Shown: positions 1-8,458, counted from the stretch's first letter. The stretch: 37,292 nucleotides of DNA from an uncultured SAR116 cluster alpha proteobacterium (GCA_902612965.1 CACMFN010000016.1:1-37292); one strand, 5' to 3'. Notes: a model not told the origin generated them from the sequence alone. Translations and numbers: made by a program.

Positions 1-1
1 T

Positions 2-562
2 CACGGTGAAAAGAAAGATCACGATGATCATGGACATGGTCATGAAGGACATAACCATGGGGAATTTGATGCTCACATCTGGCTAGACCCAGCTAATGCA
101 AAAGAAATGCTTCACGAAATAGCACATGAACTAGCAGATCTAGATCCTGATAATGCAAGTAAATATGAAAGCAATACTGATCAAACAATTAAGTCAATTG
201 ATCAAATGATTAAAGATATCGATACTAACATCAACAAAGATGCTAAGTTCATAGTATTCCATGATGCTTATCAGTACTTTGAAACAAGATTTGGTGTTAT
301 GACAGCAGGTGCACTTACACTAAATACTGATGTTCTTCCTGGTGCTAAGCAAATTTCTGAAATTCAAGAAGTTATAGAAGAAAGAGATATAAAATGCATA
401 TTTTCTGAGCCTCAGTTTAATCCTAAAATTATAGAGACAATTGCACAGGATACAGGAATTAAAACAGGTGTTTTAGATCCACTTGGCTCAATTTTTGATG
501 CAAACAAAATGCAATATTTTAAGTTGATTAATGATTTAGGAAACAAATTAAAAGATTGTTAA
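2..562 (+). CDS. znuA: Zinc ABC transporter periplasmic substrate-binding protein, C-terminal part
   Basis: The reading frame is open from base 2, so the N-terminus lies outside the window. The visible part begins in a His/Asp-rich segment (repeated HGH, DDH, HNH), the metal-gathering loop typical of ZnuA/AdcA-type cluster 9 binding proteins. It then runs into AHIWLDP, whose His is one of the zinc ligands in this family. Later, VFHDAYQYFETRFG supplies another ligand His, and the C-terminal block with SEPQFNP and the GVLDPLG motif is also typical. The protein should capture Zn(II) in the periplasm and hand it to the ZnuB/ZnuC permease, which is not in this window. A strong hairpin terminator follows the stop. 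Family assignment is firm; zinc rather than manganese is inferred from the His-rich loop. Confidence 0.93.
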   Translation, partial: HGEKKDHDDHGHGHEGHNHGEFDAHIWLDPANAKEMLHEIAHELADLDPDNASKYESNTDQTIKSIDQMIKDIDTNINKDAKFIVFHDAYQYFETRFGVMTAGALTLNTDVLPGAKQISEIQEVIEERDIKCIFSEPQFNPKIIETIAQDTGIKTGVLDPLGSIFDANKMQYFKLINDLGNKLKDC

Positions 563-589
563 ATTAAAAAACTTAATTAAAGCAACTAT

Positions 590-636
590 AAAAAACCTAA
601 GTTTATAATAAATAATTTTATAAATTTAGGTTTTTT
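590..636 (+). terminator. Rho-independent terminator after znuA
   Basis: A 19-bp stem (590-608 with 618-636, one G-U pair) closes a 9-nt A/T loop. The left arm begins with six As and the right arm ends with six Ts, so the hairpin could act in both directions. It lies 27 bases after the znuA stop and separates that gene from the small gene at 736. Confidence 0.85.
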
Positions 637-687
637 AGTTTAAACAACTTTTTTTAAAAATAATATATTGAGTTTTCAATCACTTTA

Positions 688-716
688 TTGAAAAAAAAAC
701 TTTTTTATATTACATT
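688..716 (+). promoter_or_regulatory. Possible sigma-70 promoter of the 78-residue gene
   Basis: TTGAAA at 688-693 and TACATT at 711-716 are spaced by 17 bases, just upstream of a clear Shine-Dalgarno for the gene at 736. The -35 box overlaps an 8-bp inverted repeat (673-680 with 687-694). In DNA this AT-rich such matches arise by chance, so this is tentative. Confidence 0.3.
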
Positions 717-735
717 TTAAAAAAAGGAGTTTGCT

Positions 736-972
736 ATGGAAAATCAGCAAGTTTTAAATGTTATTTCAAATTTAAAAGGCCGTAAAAACTATGAAGAGAA
801 AAAGTCTAAGAAATTAGGTTTTAATTCTCTTTACGAATATATTGAGGATAAATTGGAAAAAAAAGCCGAAACTGAAAAAATTGCCAAACAAAATTCTGAG
901 AATTTAAAATTGAAAGAAGTTTTACCAAAACCCACTCCAGTAAAAAAGCAGGGTAGTTGTAGCTGTTGTTAA
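736..972 (+). CDS. Small Lys-rich protein with C-terminal cysteine cluster
   Basis: A 78-residue protein with no signal peptide and no membrane segment. The middle (about 15-60) is highly charged, Lys/Glu-rich and likely helical. It is followed by a short Pro/Lys linker and a terminal GSCSCC tail. Translation starts at an ATG preceded by AAGGAG at good spacing, which supports a real gene; the overlapping minus-strand frame is a shadow. I do not recognise a family with certainty. Three cysteines in the last four residues suggest metal binding or thiol chemistry, and znuA lies just upstream, but a terminator separates the two, so a zinc link is only inference. Confidence 0.7.
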   Translation: MENQQVLNVISNLKGRKNYEEKKSKKLGFNSLYEYIEDKLEKKAETEKIAKQNSENLKLKEVLPKPTPVKKQGSCSCC

Positions 973-1025
973 TTTGCAGTGAAATATTGGTAAAGTTTTG
1001 AGTATAGATAATTTTCATAAGTTAA

Positions 1026-1553
1026 ATGAAAATTTTCATTTTAGTCTTATACCTTTTTATTCTCTCTAAAAATATTAGTTATTCATCAGAATTAGTTGAA
1101 ATATATTTACTTGATAATTTAGATGACGAAAGAGGATTTTGTTTAGATATCAAAGGACATAAAAGTCGTGCCAAAATTGAGAGAGGAATACAAGCTCATA
1201 CCTGCTACAGTTATCAAGGCCAAATTTCGGTAGACCAAGGTTTTAAAAAACAAAGTATAACTAACTCAAGTTTTTATATCCCAGGATTTTCTGTCTGTAT
1301 GAAAGTTAAGTCAGTTCATTTTGAGCATGAAGTTATACTTGGCAAATGTGATAATATGAATTTAGATAGTTTTATATTTAGTGAAAATAATGAAATTCAC
1401 TTAACAAAAGATAAATCATATTGTCTTACAGTTGTTGAGAATAGTTTAAGAACAGGCAAGGGAGGATCTCCTATTCACAAAATGAGAGATATTGAAATAC
1501 TAAAATGTAATAAAAACATACATCATCTTCAGAAATGGGGTTATCGTAATTAA
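1026..1553 (+). CDS. Exported ricin-B-like beta-trefoil protein
   Basis: 175 residues with an N-terminal signal peptide (Lys then a hydrophobic core, to about residue 20). The mature part shows three successive units, each with a Cys after a hydrophobic residue and a second Cys about 15-35 residues later (near FCLDI/HTC, VCMK/GKC and YCLTV/LKC). This is the pattern of disulfide-closed ricin-type trefoil repeats. The C-terminus LQKWGY resembles the QxW signature. Such domains usually bind carbohydrates; the ligand cannot be told. The start follows the small gene above by about 50 bases with no strong Shine-Dalgarno. The trefoil call rests on repeat pattern only. Confidence 0.6.
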   Translation: MKIFILVLYLFILSKNISYSSELVEIYLLDNLDDERGFCLDIKGHKSRAKIERGIQAHTCYSYQGQISVDQGFKKQSITNSSFYIPGFSVCMKVKSVHFEHEVILGKCDNMNLDSFIFSENNEIHLTKDKSYCLTVVENSLRTGKGGSPIHKMRDIEILKCNKNIHHLQKWGYRN

Positions 1554-1630
1554 TTATTTTTGTGAAAAGTAATGTTTTAAATTTAGTATATGAGTTTAAT
1601 TTAATTAACAAAAATATGAAAGGATATTAA

Positions 1631-2032
1631 ATGACTAAATGGCTACAAGATCTAAGTTTACTGCATAGAATAGTAGCAGTAATTCACTTTCTACAGGGTT
1701 TATTTATGCTGTTTGGAGGAAAGTTCATTGCTGAACAATATGGATGGGATTACTCCGTAGGATTTGCAGCCATGGTGGAGCATCATGGATCAACTCTTAT
1801 ATGTGTAAGTATTTATTTTTGGTTTTTACCTAGCTTATTGAGTTTAGAAAACTTGAAAAAAGTGTCTAATATAGGATTAATAGTACAAGGAATTTTAATT
1901 TTAATGCCAATTTATCATGCTGCATTTAATTACTTTCCTATTGACCCTGGATTTTTTGTAATGGTGTTTGTATTAACTCTTATAATGATATTATTTTTTA
2001 GAGCTTCAAGACAAAATGAAGTGACTAACTGA
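1631..2032 (+). CDS. Small inner-membrane protein, four predicted membrane segments
   Basis: 133 residues with hydrophobic stretches near 12-30, 42-70, 78-100 and 103-125. AAAGGATATT precedes the ATG and gives a plausible ribosome-binding site. A pair of adjacent His residues (VEHHG, about residues 48-52) falls within or next to the second membrane segment. I do not recognise the family. It ends only about 20 bases from the convergent thioredoxin-fold gene. Confidence 0.6.
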   Translation: MTKWLQDLSLLHRIVAVIHFLQGLFMLFGGKFIAEQYGWDYSVGFAAMVEHHGSTLICVSIYFWFLPSLLSLENLKKVSNIGLIVQGILILMPIYHAAFNYFPIDPGFFVMVFVLTLIMILFFRASRQNEVTN

Positions 2033-2055
2033 AACAAAAACTAAGATAATTTATT

Positions 2056-2598
2056 CTAAGATAGCGAAAAATATTTAATTTCATCGAAACTTAAATGGTC
2101 TGTTGTGTTTTGTCCATAATAGACCTTTTCAATTACTCCTTTTTTATTAATTAAAACATCCACTGGCACTATTGTCATACCGCTTAATTCCATTGGGAAA
2201 TATCCTTTAGAACCAGCTTTTAAAATTTTAAAAAACCCAACTATTGACCCAACCATAAATTTAAAGAGTGATTTTTCAACTTCATATTTTGAAAAATATT
2301 CAAAGTTTTCATCAGCAAGAATAGTAAAAGGAGCATTATGTTTCTTCATAGTTTTAGATAAATGTTCTTTTGTGGAACTAAAAATTGCTACCATCTCAAA
2401 ATTTTTACCAAGCTCTTCATAACGATTAATTATTTCATGAATTCTTAAATTACAAAATGGACATGTTGCGAAACGATAAAATGTTAATAATGTTTTTTTA
2501 CCTTTTATTTTATTGAAACTGAAATTTTTACCATCAATTGAAGGTAAATTTATTTCAGTTATTTTATCTCCTTTTTGTAATTTCATATCTATCCCCAT
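2056..2598 (-). CDS. Peroxiredoxin/AhpC-TSA-like thioredoxin-fold protein
   Basis: About 180 residues with the AhpC/TSA layout: an N-terminal beta region with LPSIDGKNFS, the strand TLLTFYRFA, then a CPFC redox motif (Cys46/Cys49 with the upstream start), followed by an expected helix and FTILADENF. It is probably a cytoplasmic thiol peroxidase or thiol-disulfide oxidoreductase; no signal peptide is seen. Two starts are possible. The inner ATG at 2586 (MKLQKGD) has GGGG about 6 bases upstream and fits better than the outer one at 2598, giving 176 residues. The CxxC is unusual for classical peroxiredoxins and closer to the redoxin subgroup. Confidence 0.8.
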   Translation of the reverse strand: MGIDMKLQKGDKITEINLPSIDGKNFSFNKIKGKKTLLTFYRFATCPFCNLRIHEIINRYEELGKNFEMVAIFSSTKEHLSKTMKKHNAPFTILADENFEYFSKYEVEKSLFKFMVGSIVGFFKILKAGSKGYFPMELSGMTIVPVDVLINKKGVIEKVYYGQNTTDHLSFDEIKYFSLS

Positions 2599-2711
2599 AT
2601 TTGAATTTTAAAAATTAGTTGTCTACTTATAAATTAAATTAATTTGTGTGAAATTTATATTTTTCAAAATTAGGTTTGCAAAATTTACATAATAAAATTG
2701 AAAAATAGACA

Positions 2712-2742
2712 TTTATACATGTATGGTTTTTGATCCTATACT
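2712..2742 (+). promoter_or_regulatory. Possible promoter giving a leaderless transcript of the Anbu operon
   Basis: TATACT at 2737-2742 ends six bases before the ATG at 2749, so transcription would start on or next to the start codon. No Shine-Dalgarno is visible upstream of that ATG. The -35 region is weak (TTTATA at 2712-2717). Confidence 0.3.
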
Positions 2743-2748
2743 ATTAGA

Positions 2749-4227
2749 ATGAATGCTGAGATCAGAAACTTCCAATATGATGAAAGTTTTAATCCTTTAA
2801 AAGATTATGTGTGCAAAGGATATGATGAAGCTATAAATGATAAATCACAAATTCGAATTACTTATAAAAAATTTCTTAAGTGGTTTAATAACCAAAATTA
2901 CTCTGAATTATCAAAAAAAGATTTAGATGCTAATCGATTATTTAAAATAACAGGCATAACATTTAATGTTTACGGAGACAAAGACGATACCGAAAAATTA
3001 ATCCCATTTGATATGGTCCCAAGGATAATTTCTTCTTTAGAATGGGAAAAGGTAGAAAAAGGAGTAAGCCAAAGAATAAGGGCTATTAATTCTTTTTTAA
3101 ATGATATTTATCACAATCAAGAAATTATCAAGGCTAAGATTTTACCACTAGAACTAATTTATAAAAATCCAGCCTATTTATTTCAAATGGTTGGTTTCAG
3201 ACCGCCAAATAATATTTACAACCATATTTCGGGAATTGATTTGATTAAAACAAAAGCTTCTGAATTTTATGTTTTAGAGGACAACGTTAGAGTTCCTTCT
3301 GGTATTTCTTATATGATGAAAAACAGAGATATAATGATAAACCTTTTCCCTGAATTGTTTGCTGAATTACCAATTAGAAACTCTAAATTGTATCCTAGAA
3401 ATCTCTCAAAGTTTTTAAAGAAATCATCTCCAAATAGCAATATTAAATCCCCTGTAGTTGCTGTTTTAACACCTGGTGTAAATAATTCTGCATATTTTGA
3501 ACATTCATATCTGGCTGACCAAATGGGAGTTGAGCTTGTTGAAGGAATTGATCTGAGTATAAGAAAAGGGCATTTATCCATGCGGACTATAGAAGGTTGG
3601 AAAAAAATTGATGTTCTGTATAGGAGAATTGATGATGAGTATTTGGACCCTCTTTGGTTTAAAGAAGATAGTTTACTAGGGGTTCCAGGTTTGATGGATG
3701 TTTACAGAAAAGGTAATATTACTATTGCCAATGCTCCTGGGACTGGAATTGCAGACGATAAAGCAATTTATTCTTACGTACCTGAAATGATTAAGTTTTA
3801 TTTAGGGGAACAACCAATTTTAAATAATGTTCAAACCTTTAGATGCAGCCATAAAACTGAACTCAAATATGTAATTGAAAATATAGATAAACTTGTTGTA
3901 AAAGAAGTACACGGATCGGGTGGGTATGGAATGCTAATAGGCCCATTCTCTTCAAAAAAAGAAATTGAAAATTTCAAAAGAAAAATTCTAGCAAACCCTA
4001 AAAAATATATAGCACAACCAACTTTAGCATTATCTACATGCCCAGTGTTTTCAAAAACAGGACTTGTTCCAAGGCATGTTGATTTAAGGCCATTTGCATT
4101 ATTATCAAAAGATGAGGTTTATGTTACTCCAGGTGGATTGACTAGAGTAGCGCTTAAGAAAGGATCTCTTGTTGTGAACTCAAGTCAGGGAGGTGGTACT
4201 AAAGATACATGGGTAATTGATAAATAA
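2749..4227 (+). CDS. Circularly permuted ATP-grasp protein of the Anbu operon
   Basis: 492 residues, close to the usual length for the circularly permuted ATP-grasp type 1/2 family (former DUF404/DUF407). Visible hallmarks are RAINSFLNDIYH, the FRPPNN...GIDL segment, VLEDNVRVPSGISY, a Gly-rich nucleotide-binding block KEVHGSGGYGMLIGP near 385-400, and RHVDLRPFAL plus the SSQGGGTKDTWV tail. ATP-grasp enzymes form carboxylate-amine bonds through an acyl-phosphate, so a peptide or amide ligase role has been proposed for this operon; the substrate is unknown. The stop overlaps the next ATG by one base, implying translational coupling. The start is set by the first ATG, which lies just after a good -10 box. 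Confidence 0.9.
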   Translation: MNAEIRNFQYDESFNPLKDYVCKGYDEAINDKSQIRITYKKFLKWFNNQNYSELSKKDLDANRLFKITGITFNVYGDKDDTEKLIPFDMVPRIISSLEWEKVEKGVSQRIRAINSFLNDIYHNQEIIKAKILPLELIYKNPAYLFQMVGFRPPNNIYNHISGIDLIKTKASEFYVLEDNVRVPSGISYMMKNRDIMINLFPELFAELPIRNSKLYPRNLSKFLKKSSPNSNIKSPVVAVLTPGVNNSAYFEHSYLADQMGVELVEGIDLSIRKGHLSMRTIEGWKKIDVLYRRIDDEYLDPLWFKEDSLLGVPGLMDVYRKGNITIANAPGTGIADDKAIYSYVPEMIKFYLGEQPILNNVQTFRCSHKTELKYVIENIDKLVVKEVHGSGGYGMLIGPFSSKKEIENFKRKILANPKKYIAQPTLALSTCPVFSKTGLVPRHVDLRPFALLSKDEVYVTPGGLTRVALKKGSLVVNSSQGGGTKDTWVIDK

Positions 4228-5168
4228 TGTTAGGTAATACAGCAGATTCAATATTTTGGATGTTTCGATATTTGGAAAGAGCAGAAAATGTTTCCCGATT
4301 GATAGAGACAGGTTTTCAACTTTTCCTTACTTCAAAGAACAATATAAAAAAAGAGTGGCAATCCATTTTAAAGACAACTGGATCAGAGAATTATTATTAT
4401 GACCAAAATCAAAGTCTTGATAGTATATCTGTTATAAAATTTATGCTTAAGGATCCTTCCAACCCTAATAATATTTTAACTATATTAGACAAAGCGCGTA
4501 ATAATGCAAAAAGATCCAGAGTTTCTCTTACGACAGAAGTTTGGGAAGCCACTAATTCATGCTGGATTGAAACTAGTCAGAGATTAAAAAACAATATTTA
4601 CGATAAAGATATTCAAAATATCTTGTTCGAACTCAGAGAAAAAATTGCTCTGATCATAGGCTATTTGAATAATACTATGCTTAGAAATGAAATATTATAT
4701 TTCTGCTATCTAGGTACATTCATTGAAAGATTTGATAATACTGCAAGGATATTAGATGTCAGGCACTTCCTTTTTATGCCAAATACAATGGTAAAAAATG
4801 ATGTTATTAACGAAACTCAATGGGAAGCTATTTTAAGATCTTTATCAGCGTATCGAGCGTACATGTGGCAGAACCAAAATGAACTTAACGCAATTAACAT
4901 ATCAAATTTTTTAATACTAGATGATAAAATGCCTCGATCTTTAAAGTTTTCTTTAGACCAGATACTAAAAAATATAAAATTAATTAAAAATAACAAGGTA
5001 AAGAATAGTGACAGTTTCAATCTTGGTCTTTCAATTCAATCTAAGCTTCTTTCTCGTAAAAGAAATTATAGTTACGATTTTGGGTTACATAATTATTTAG
5101 ATAAATTAATAAGTTCTAATATAAAACTTGGAAATATTATAGAGGATGAATTTAATTTTCATAAATAA
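4227..5168 (+). CDS. Alpha-E domain protein
   Basis: 313 residues, the normal length for the alpha-E (former DUF403) family. The N-terminus carries the family signature: aromatic residues and W-M-x-R-Y-L-E-R-A-E-N at about residues 11-21. The rest is predicted all-helical. The family is nearly always encoded next to circularly permuted ATP-grasp and transglutaminase-like genes, as here. Its biochemical role is not established; comparative genomics groups it with peptide-ligase or peptide-processing modules. It starts on the last base of the ATP-grasp stop and ends directly before the next ATG. Confidence 0.9.
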   Translation: MLGNTADSIFWMFRYLERAENVSRLIETGFQLFLTSKNNIKKEWQSILKTTGSENYYYDQNQSLDSISVIKFMLKDPSNPNNILTILDKARNNAKRSRVSLTTEVWEATNSCWIETSQRLKNNIYDKDIQNILFELREKIALIIGYLNNTMLRNEILYFCYLGTFIERFDNTARILDVRHFLFMPNTMVKNDVINETQWEAILRSLSAYRAYMWQNQNELNAINISNFLILDDKMPRSLKFSLDQILKNIKLIKNNKVKNSDSFNLGLSIQSKLLSRKRNYSYDFGLHNYLDKLISSNIKLGNIIEDEFNFHK

Positions 5169-5978
5169 ATGCTTTTAAACATAAATTATAAAACTGAGTA
5201 TAAGATTGAAGGTATTTTGAATGAAGGGTACCAGAGAGTAATATTAATCCCTAAAAGCTCAAATTCACAAAAAATCATTGAATGGAATTTAAATATAGAA
5301 GGAGGCATAAAGGAAATTAATTCAAAAGACCATTTTTCAAATAGTGTGAATTTAATTAGAATGAATGATGATACAAATACCATTAACATAAGTGTTATAG
5401 GAAAAGTAGAAACTATTAATTGTAATGGCGTATTTAACGATTATAAAGATAGTTTACCCATTTGGTCTTACACACAACAAACTAAACTTACTATGCCTGG
5501 TAAGGAGTTGAAAAATTTTTTCAAAAAGGTTCCATTTAAAAATGATAATCTAATCGAATATTTGCATTCATTATCAAATTATATACGTGATAAAATTGAA
5601 TATATCCCTGGGACTACAAATTACAAGACGACTGCAGAAGAAGCTGTTAAAATTAGAAAGGGTGTTTGTCAGGACCACACTCATATATTTTTATCTTTAG
5701 TAAGAATGGATAACTTACCTTGTAGATACATAAGTGGTTTTTTTTTACCAGAAACTAAAAATCAAGATTTGGCTATGCATGCATGGGCTGAAGTATATAT
5801 TGATGATCTAGGTTGGGTAGGATTTGATATATCAAATGGAATATCTCCTGATGAAAAATATGTATCTGTAGCCAAAGGCTTTGACTATAATGATGTGGTA
5901 CCAATTAAAGGAGTTTTGAAGGGTATGTTTACAGAAAAACATAAATCTAAACTCTCTATAAAAAGTATAAATGAGTAG
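5169..5978 (+). CDS. Transglutaminase-like cysteine protease/peptidase
   Basis: 269 residues. The N-terminal half is a beta-rich domain common in bacterial transglutaminase-like proteins. The C-terminal half is the transglutaminase core with an intact triad: Cys167 in RKGVCQDHTH, His204 in MHAWAEVY and Asp220 in GFDISNG. It has no signal peptide, so it is likely cytoplasmic. In this operon it is thought to hydrolyse or transfer amide bonds made by the ATP-grasp protein; this is inference. The gene begins on the base after the alpha-E stop, with no room for its own promoter. Confidence 0.9.
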   Translation: MLLNINYKTEYKIEGILNEGYQRVILIPKSSNSQKIIEWNLNIEGGIKEINSKDHFSNSVNLIRMNDDTNTINISVIGKVETINCNGVFNDYKDSLPIWSYTQQTKLTMPGKELKNFFKKVPFKNDNLIEYLHSLSNYIRDKIEYIPGTTNYKTTAEEAVKIRKGVCQDHTHIFLSLVRMDNLPCRYISGFFLPETKNQDLAMHAWAEVYIDDLGWVGFDISNGISPDEKYVSVAKGFDYNDVVPIKGVLKGMFTEKHKSKLSIKSINE

Positions 5979-5981
5979 TCA

Positions 5982-6725
5982 ATGACTTACTGTGTAGGGT
6001 TGAAAATTAATGAAGGATTAGTCTTTATGTCAGATACTCTTACTAATGCAGGCGTGGATAATATTAACAGAAACAGGAAAATGAAAAATTGGTCTGTAAG
6101 AAATTATAGGTCAATAGTCCTCTTAACCTCTGGCAACCTTGCCACATCACAGGCAGCTATCAGTACTATAAATGAACAAATTGATCAAAGTGAGCTGGAG
6201 GATAGAAATATATTAAAAGCCCCAAGTATGTTTAAAGTTGCAAAAATTGTAGGAAAGATACTAAGAGAAATTACATCTGAGTACACAATTGAAGGCCAAA
6301 AATCGGATAACCAATATCATTCAACCTTTATATTAGGTGGTCAAATAAAAGGGAGTGAGCCAAAATTGTTTTTAATTTATCCTGAAGGAAATTTTATTGA
6401 AGCCTCTGATGACCAGCCTTTTTTTCAAATTGGTGAAACCAAATATGGAAAACCAATAATTGTAAGAGCTTATGACAAAGGACTTAGTTTTGGAGAAGCT
6501 ATAAAGTTACTTCTTGTATCTTTTGATAGCACGATTAAAGCAAATGTTTCAGTTGGTTTGCCAATTGATCTTTGCACACTGAAAGGATCTAGTTTTAAAA
6601 TATCAAATCAAGTTAGAATAGACCAAGATAATAAATACTTCAAAAATATTTCTGAAAACTGGGGCAGTTCACTTAAAAAAGCAATAAAAAGTCTTCCAAC
6701 ATTCCAAGAAGATAATTGTTCATGA
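5982..6725 (+). CDS. anbu: Proteasome-like peptidase Anbu
   Basis: 247 residues, typical of Anbu, the bacterial proteasome-related Ntn hydrolase. Thr2 directly after Met1 is the expected catalytic nucleophile once Met is removed. The block GLVFMSDTLTNAGVDN gives Asp18, and Lys33 precedes Met34, matching the Asp/Lys pair of the active site. Later, TFILGGQ and the GETKYGKP segment are family features. It is the last gene of a four-gene operon, three bases after the transglutaminase stop. Anbu particles assemble as open helical or ring-like oligomers in studied species. The native substrate is not known. Confidence 0.92.
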   Translation: MTYCVGLKINEGLVFMSDTLTNAGVDNINRNRKMKNWSVRNYRSIVLLTSGNLATSQAAISTINEQIDQSELEDRNILKAPSMFKVAKIVGKILREITSEYTIEGQKSDNQYHSTFILGGQIKGSEPKLFLIYPEGNFIEASDDQPFFQIGETKYGKPIIVRAYDKGLSFGEAIKLLLVSFDSTIKANVSVGLPIDLCTLKGSSFKISNQVRIDQDNKYFKNISENWGSSLKKAIKSLPTFQEDNCS

Positions 6726-6760
6726 TAATAATAAATTAATTTTTAATTGGACCACATAAT

Positions 6761-7099
6761 TTAGGTAAAATCATCAGATACAAATTCATGTACAACAATG
6801 CCCCTAGATCCAATCACTTTAGTGTTATAATCCTTTAAATATGGAAGGTAATGTTTCTCTAATAGAGATTGACAATTTTTATAAGCAGTTTGATCTTTAT
6901 ATTCAAAAATTATACCTACTCTAAATGTCTCTTTTTTGTTCCAAATTTGTGTCACAACCCTTCTTAGCATCCCTGCTTCAATAAATATTTTTGTAACCTC
7001 TTCAGTAAAAATTTCATCTTGCTTTCTTATATAAGAATCCATTTCACCTTTAGTTGTAAATTCCCTAGTTGAATAATTTATTAGAGTTACATTAGACAT
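6761..7099 (-). CDS. Small unknown protein, paralogue of the gene at 24452
   Basis: 112 residues with no signal peptide. It aligns by eye along its length with the 117-residue product at 24452-24805. Shared features are AGMLRRVVTQIWNK against AGLIRHVISKVWNK, then FEY, an aromatic-lysine-cysteine block (AYKNCQ against GYQKCQ), and the ending RGIVVHEF against RGVVVSEF. The size and the alternating strand/helix pattern resemble small dimeric alpha/beta-barrel (ABM/NIPSNAP-like) proteins, but I cannot confirm the fold. It converges with the Anbu operon, 35 bases away. Confidence 0.65.
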   Translation of the reverse strand: MSNVTLINYSTREFTTKGEMDSYIRKQDEIFTEEVTKIFIEAGMLRRVVTQIWNKKETFRVGIIFEYKDQTAYKNCQSLLEKHYLPYLKDYNTKVIGSRGIVVHEFVSDDFT

Positions 7100-7303
7100 T
7101 TATTTCCCTTTTAAACTTTTCGTAATTATTACTATAACAACCAAATTTTATTAAGGTAAATTATTAATGATAATAATTATTTGATTTTTATAAAATATAT
7201 ATTCATTTTTAAATAAGTAAAAAAATTTGATTTGTTTTAATAGCAATTAAAAATTGTAGTTCTTGCATAAGTAAATAAATGATTTTCATATAAGGATTTT
7301 AGA

Positions 7304-8458
7304 ATGGATAAACCAAGTATAAAACCAAGTTACCCATACTTTTCTTCGGGACCTTGTGCAAAGCCCCCAGGATGGTCTTTAAACAATCTTAAAAATGGTG
7401 CTTTCTCAAGATCACACAGATCAGAAATAAGTAAAAGTAAATTAAAAGAAGTAATAGATAAATCTAGAAAGTTACTTGAGATTCCTGATGATTATTTGAT
7501 TGGTATTGTTCCAGGCTCAGACACAGGAGCGGTTGAAATGGCAATGTGGTCAATGTTAGGGCCAAGAGATGTAGAAGTTTATTCTTGGGAAAATTTTGGT
7601 CGTGATTGGACAATAGATGTTCTTGAGCAATTACCACTAAAAAGTTTCAAAGATATTAGCGCTAATTATGGAGTACTTCCTGACTTTAGTAATAGTGATC
7701 CAAATAATGATATTATCTTTACTTGGAATGGTACTACTTCAGGTGTTCGAATTAAAGATGCAAGCTGGATTAGTAATAGTAGAGAAGGATTAACTATTTG
7801 TGATGCGACATCTGCTGCATTTTCCATGTATTTAGATTGGCCAAAATTAGATGTTACAACCTATTCTTGGCAAAAAGTTTTAGGTAGTGAAGCAGCACAT
7901 GGCATGATAATTCTCTCGCCACGAGCTATAGACAGATTAGAAAAATATACTCCAAAATGGCCTATTCCAAAAGTCTTTAGAATGGCTGAAAAAGGGAAGT
8001 TAAATAAAGCTCTTTTTGAAGGAGTGACAATAAATACTCCATCATTATTATGTGTTGAAGATGTGTTAAACTCTTTAAACTGGGCAATTGGAATTGGAGG
8101 ATTAAAAGAGCTTGTAAATATTTCAGAAAAAAATTTATCTATTGTTAAAAGTTGGATTGAAAAAAGTGAAAATTTTGAGTTTCTAGCTCAGGACCCAGAC
8201 ACACTTTCTTGTACATCGATTTGTATAATTCCAAAAGATAAATGGTTCATTGATCTTACTGAAGAGTTAAAAATTAAATTTATGACAAATTTTTATAGTT
8301 CAGTTGAAGAAAACGGAGCAGGATTTGACTTTAATTCATACAAAACAGCACCACTAGGCATAAGGATTTGGGGCGGTTCAACTGTTGAGAATGAAAATGT
8401 TTCCAAATTATTACCTTGGCTAGATTGGTCTTACGAATTTAATAAAAGTAAATTTTAA
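7304..8458 (+). CDS. serC: Phosphoserine aminotransferase
   Basis: 384 residues. It converts 3-phosphohydroxypyruvate and glutamate to phosphoserine in cytoplasmic serine synthesis. The sequence fits the longer alphaproteobacterial SerC type: an N-terminal FSSGPCAKPPGW block, RSHRSE, the VPGSDTGAVEMAMW cofactor-binding segment, Asp167 in CDATSA, and the PLP-binding Lys191 in YSWQKVLGSEAAHG. The usual neighbour serA is absent here; a large acyltransferase fusion gene follows 40 bases downstream on the same strand instead. A weak AAGGA precedes the ATG. Confidence 0.95.
   Translation: MDKPSIKPSYPYFSSGPCAKPPGWSLNNLKNGAFSRSHRSEISKSKLKEVIDKSRKLLEIPDDYLIGIVPGSDTGAVEMAMWSMLGPRDVEVYSWENFGRDWTIDVLEQLPLKSFKDISANYGVLPDFSNSDPNNDIIFTWNGTTSGVRIKDASWISNSREGLTICDATSAAFSMYLDWPKLDVTTYSWQKVLGSEAAHGMIILSPRAIDRLEKYTPKWPIPKVFRMAEKGKLNKALFEGVTINTPSLLCVEDVLNSLNWAIGIGGLKELVNISEKNLSIVKSWIEKSENFEFLAQDPDTLSCTSICIIPKDKWFIDLTEELKIKFMTNFYSSVEENGAGFDFNSYKTAPLGIRIWGGSTVENENVSKLLPWLDWSYEFNKSKF

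Noticed and set aside
1-60. His-rich repeats at the left edge as a separate repeat element
   Set aside because: They encode the metal-binding loop of ZnuA in frame.
7100-7303. Possible serC-type RNA motif upstream of serC
   Set aside because: A structured RNA is known upstream of serC in some alphaproteobacteria, but this gap is almost pure A/T with no G+C stem I can draw. A covariance-model search would decide.
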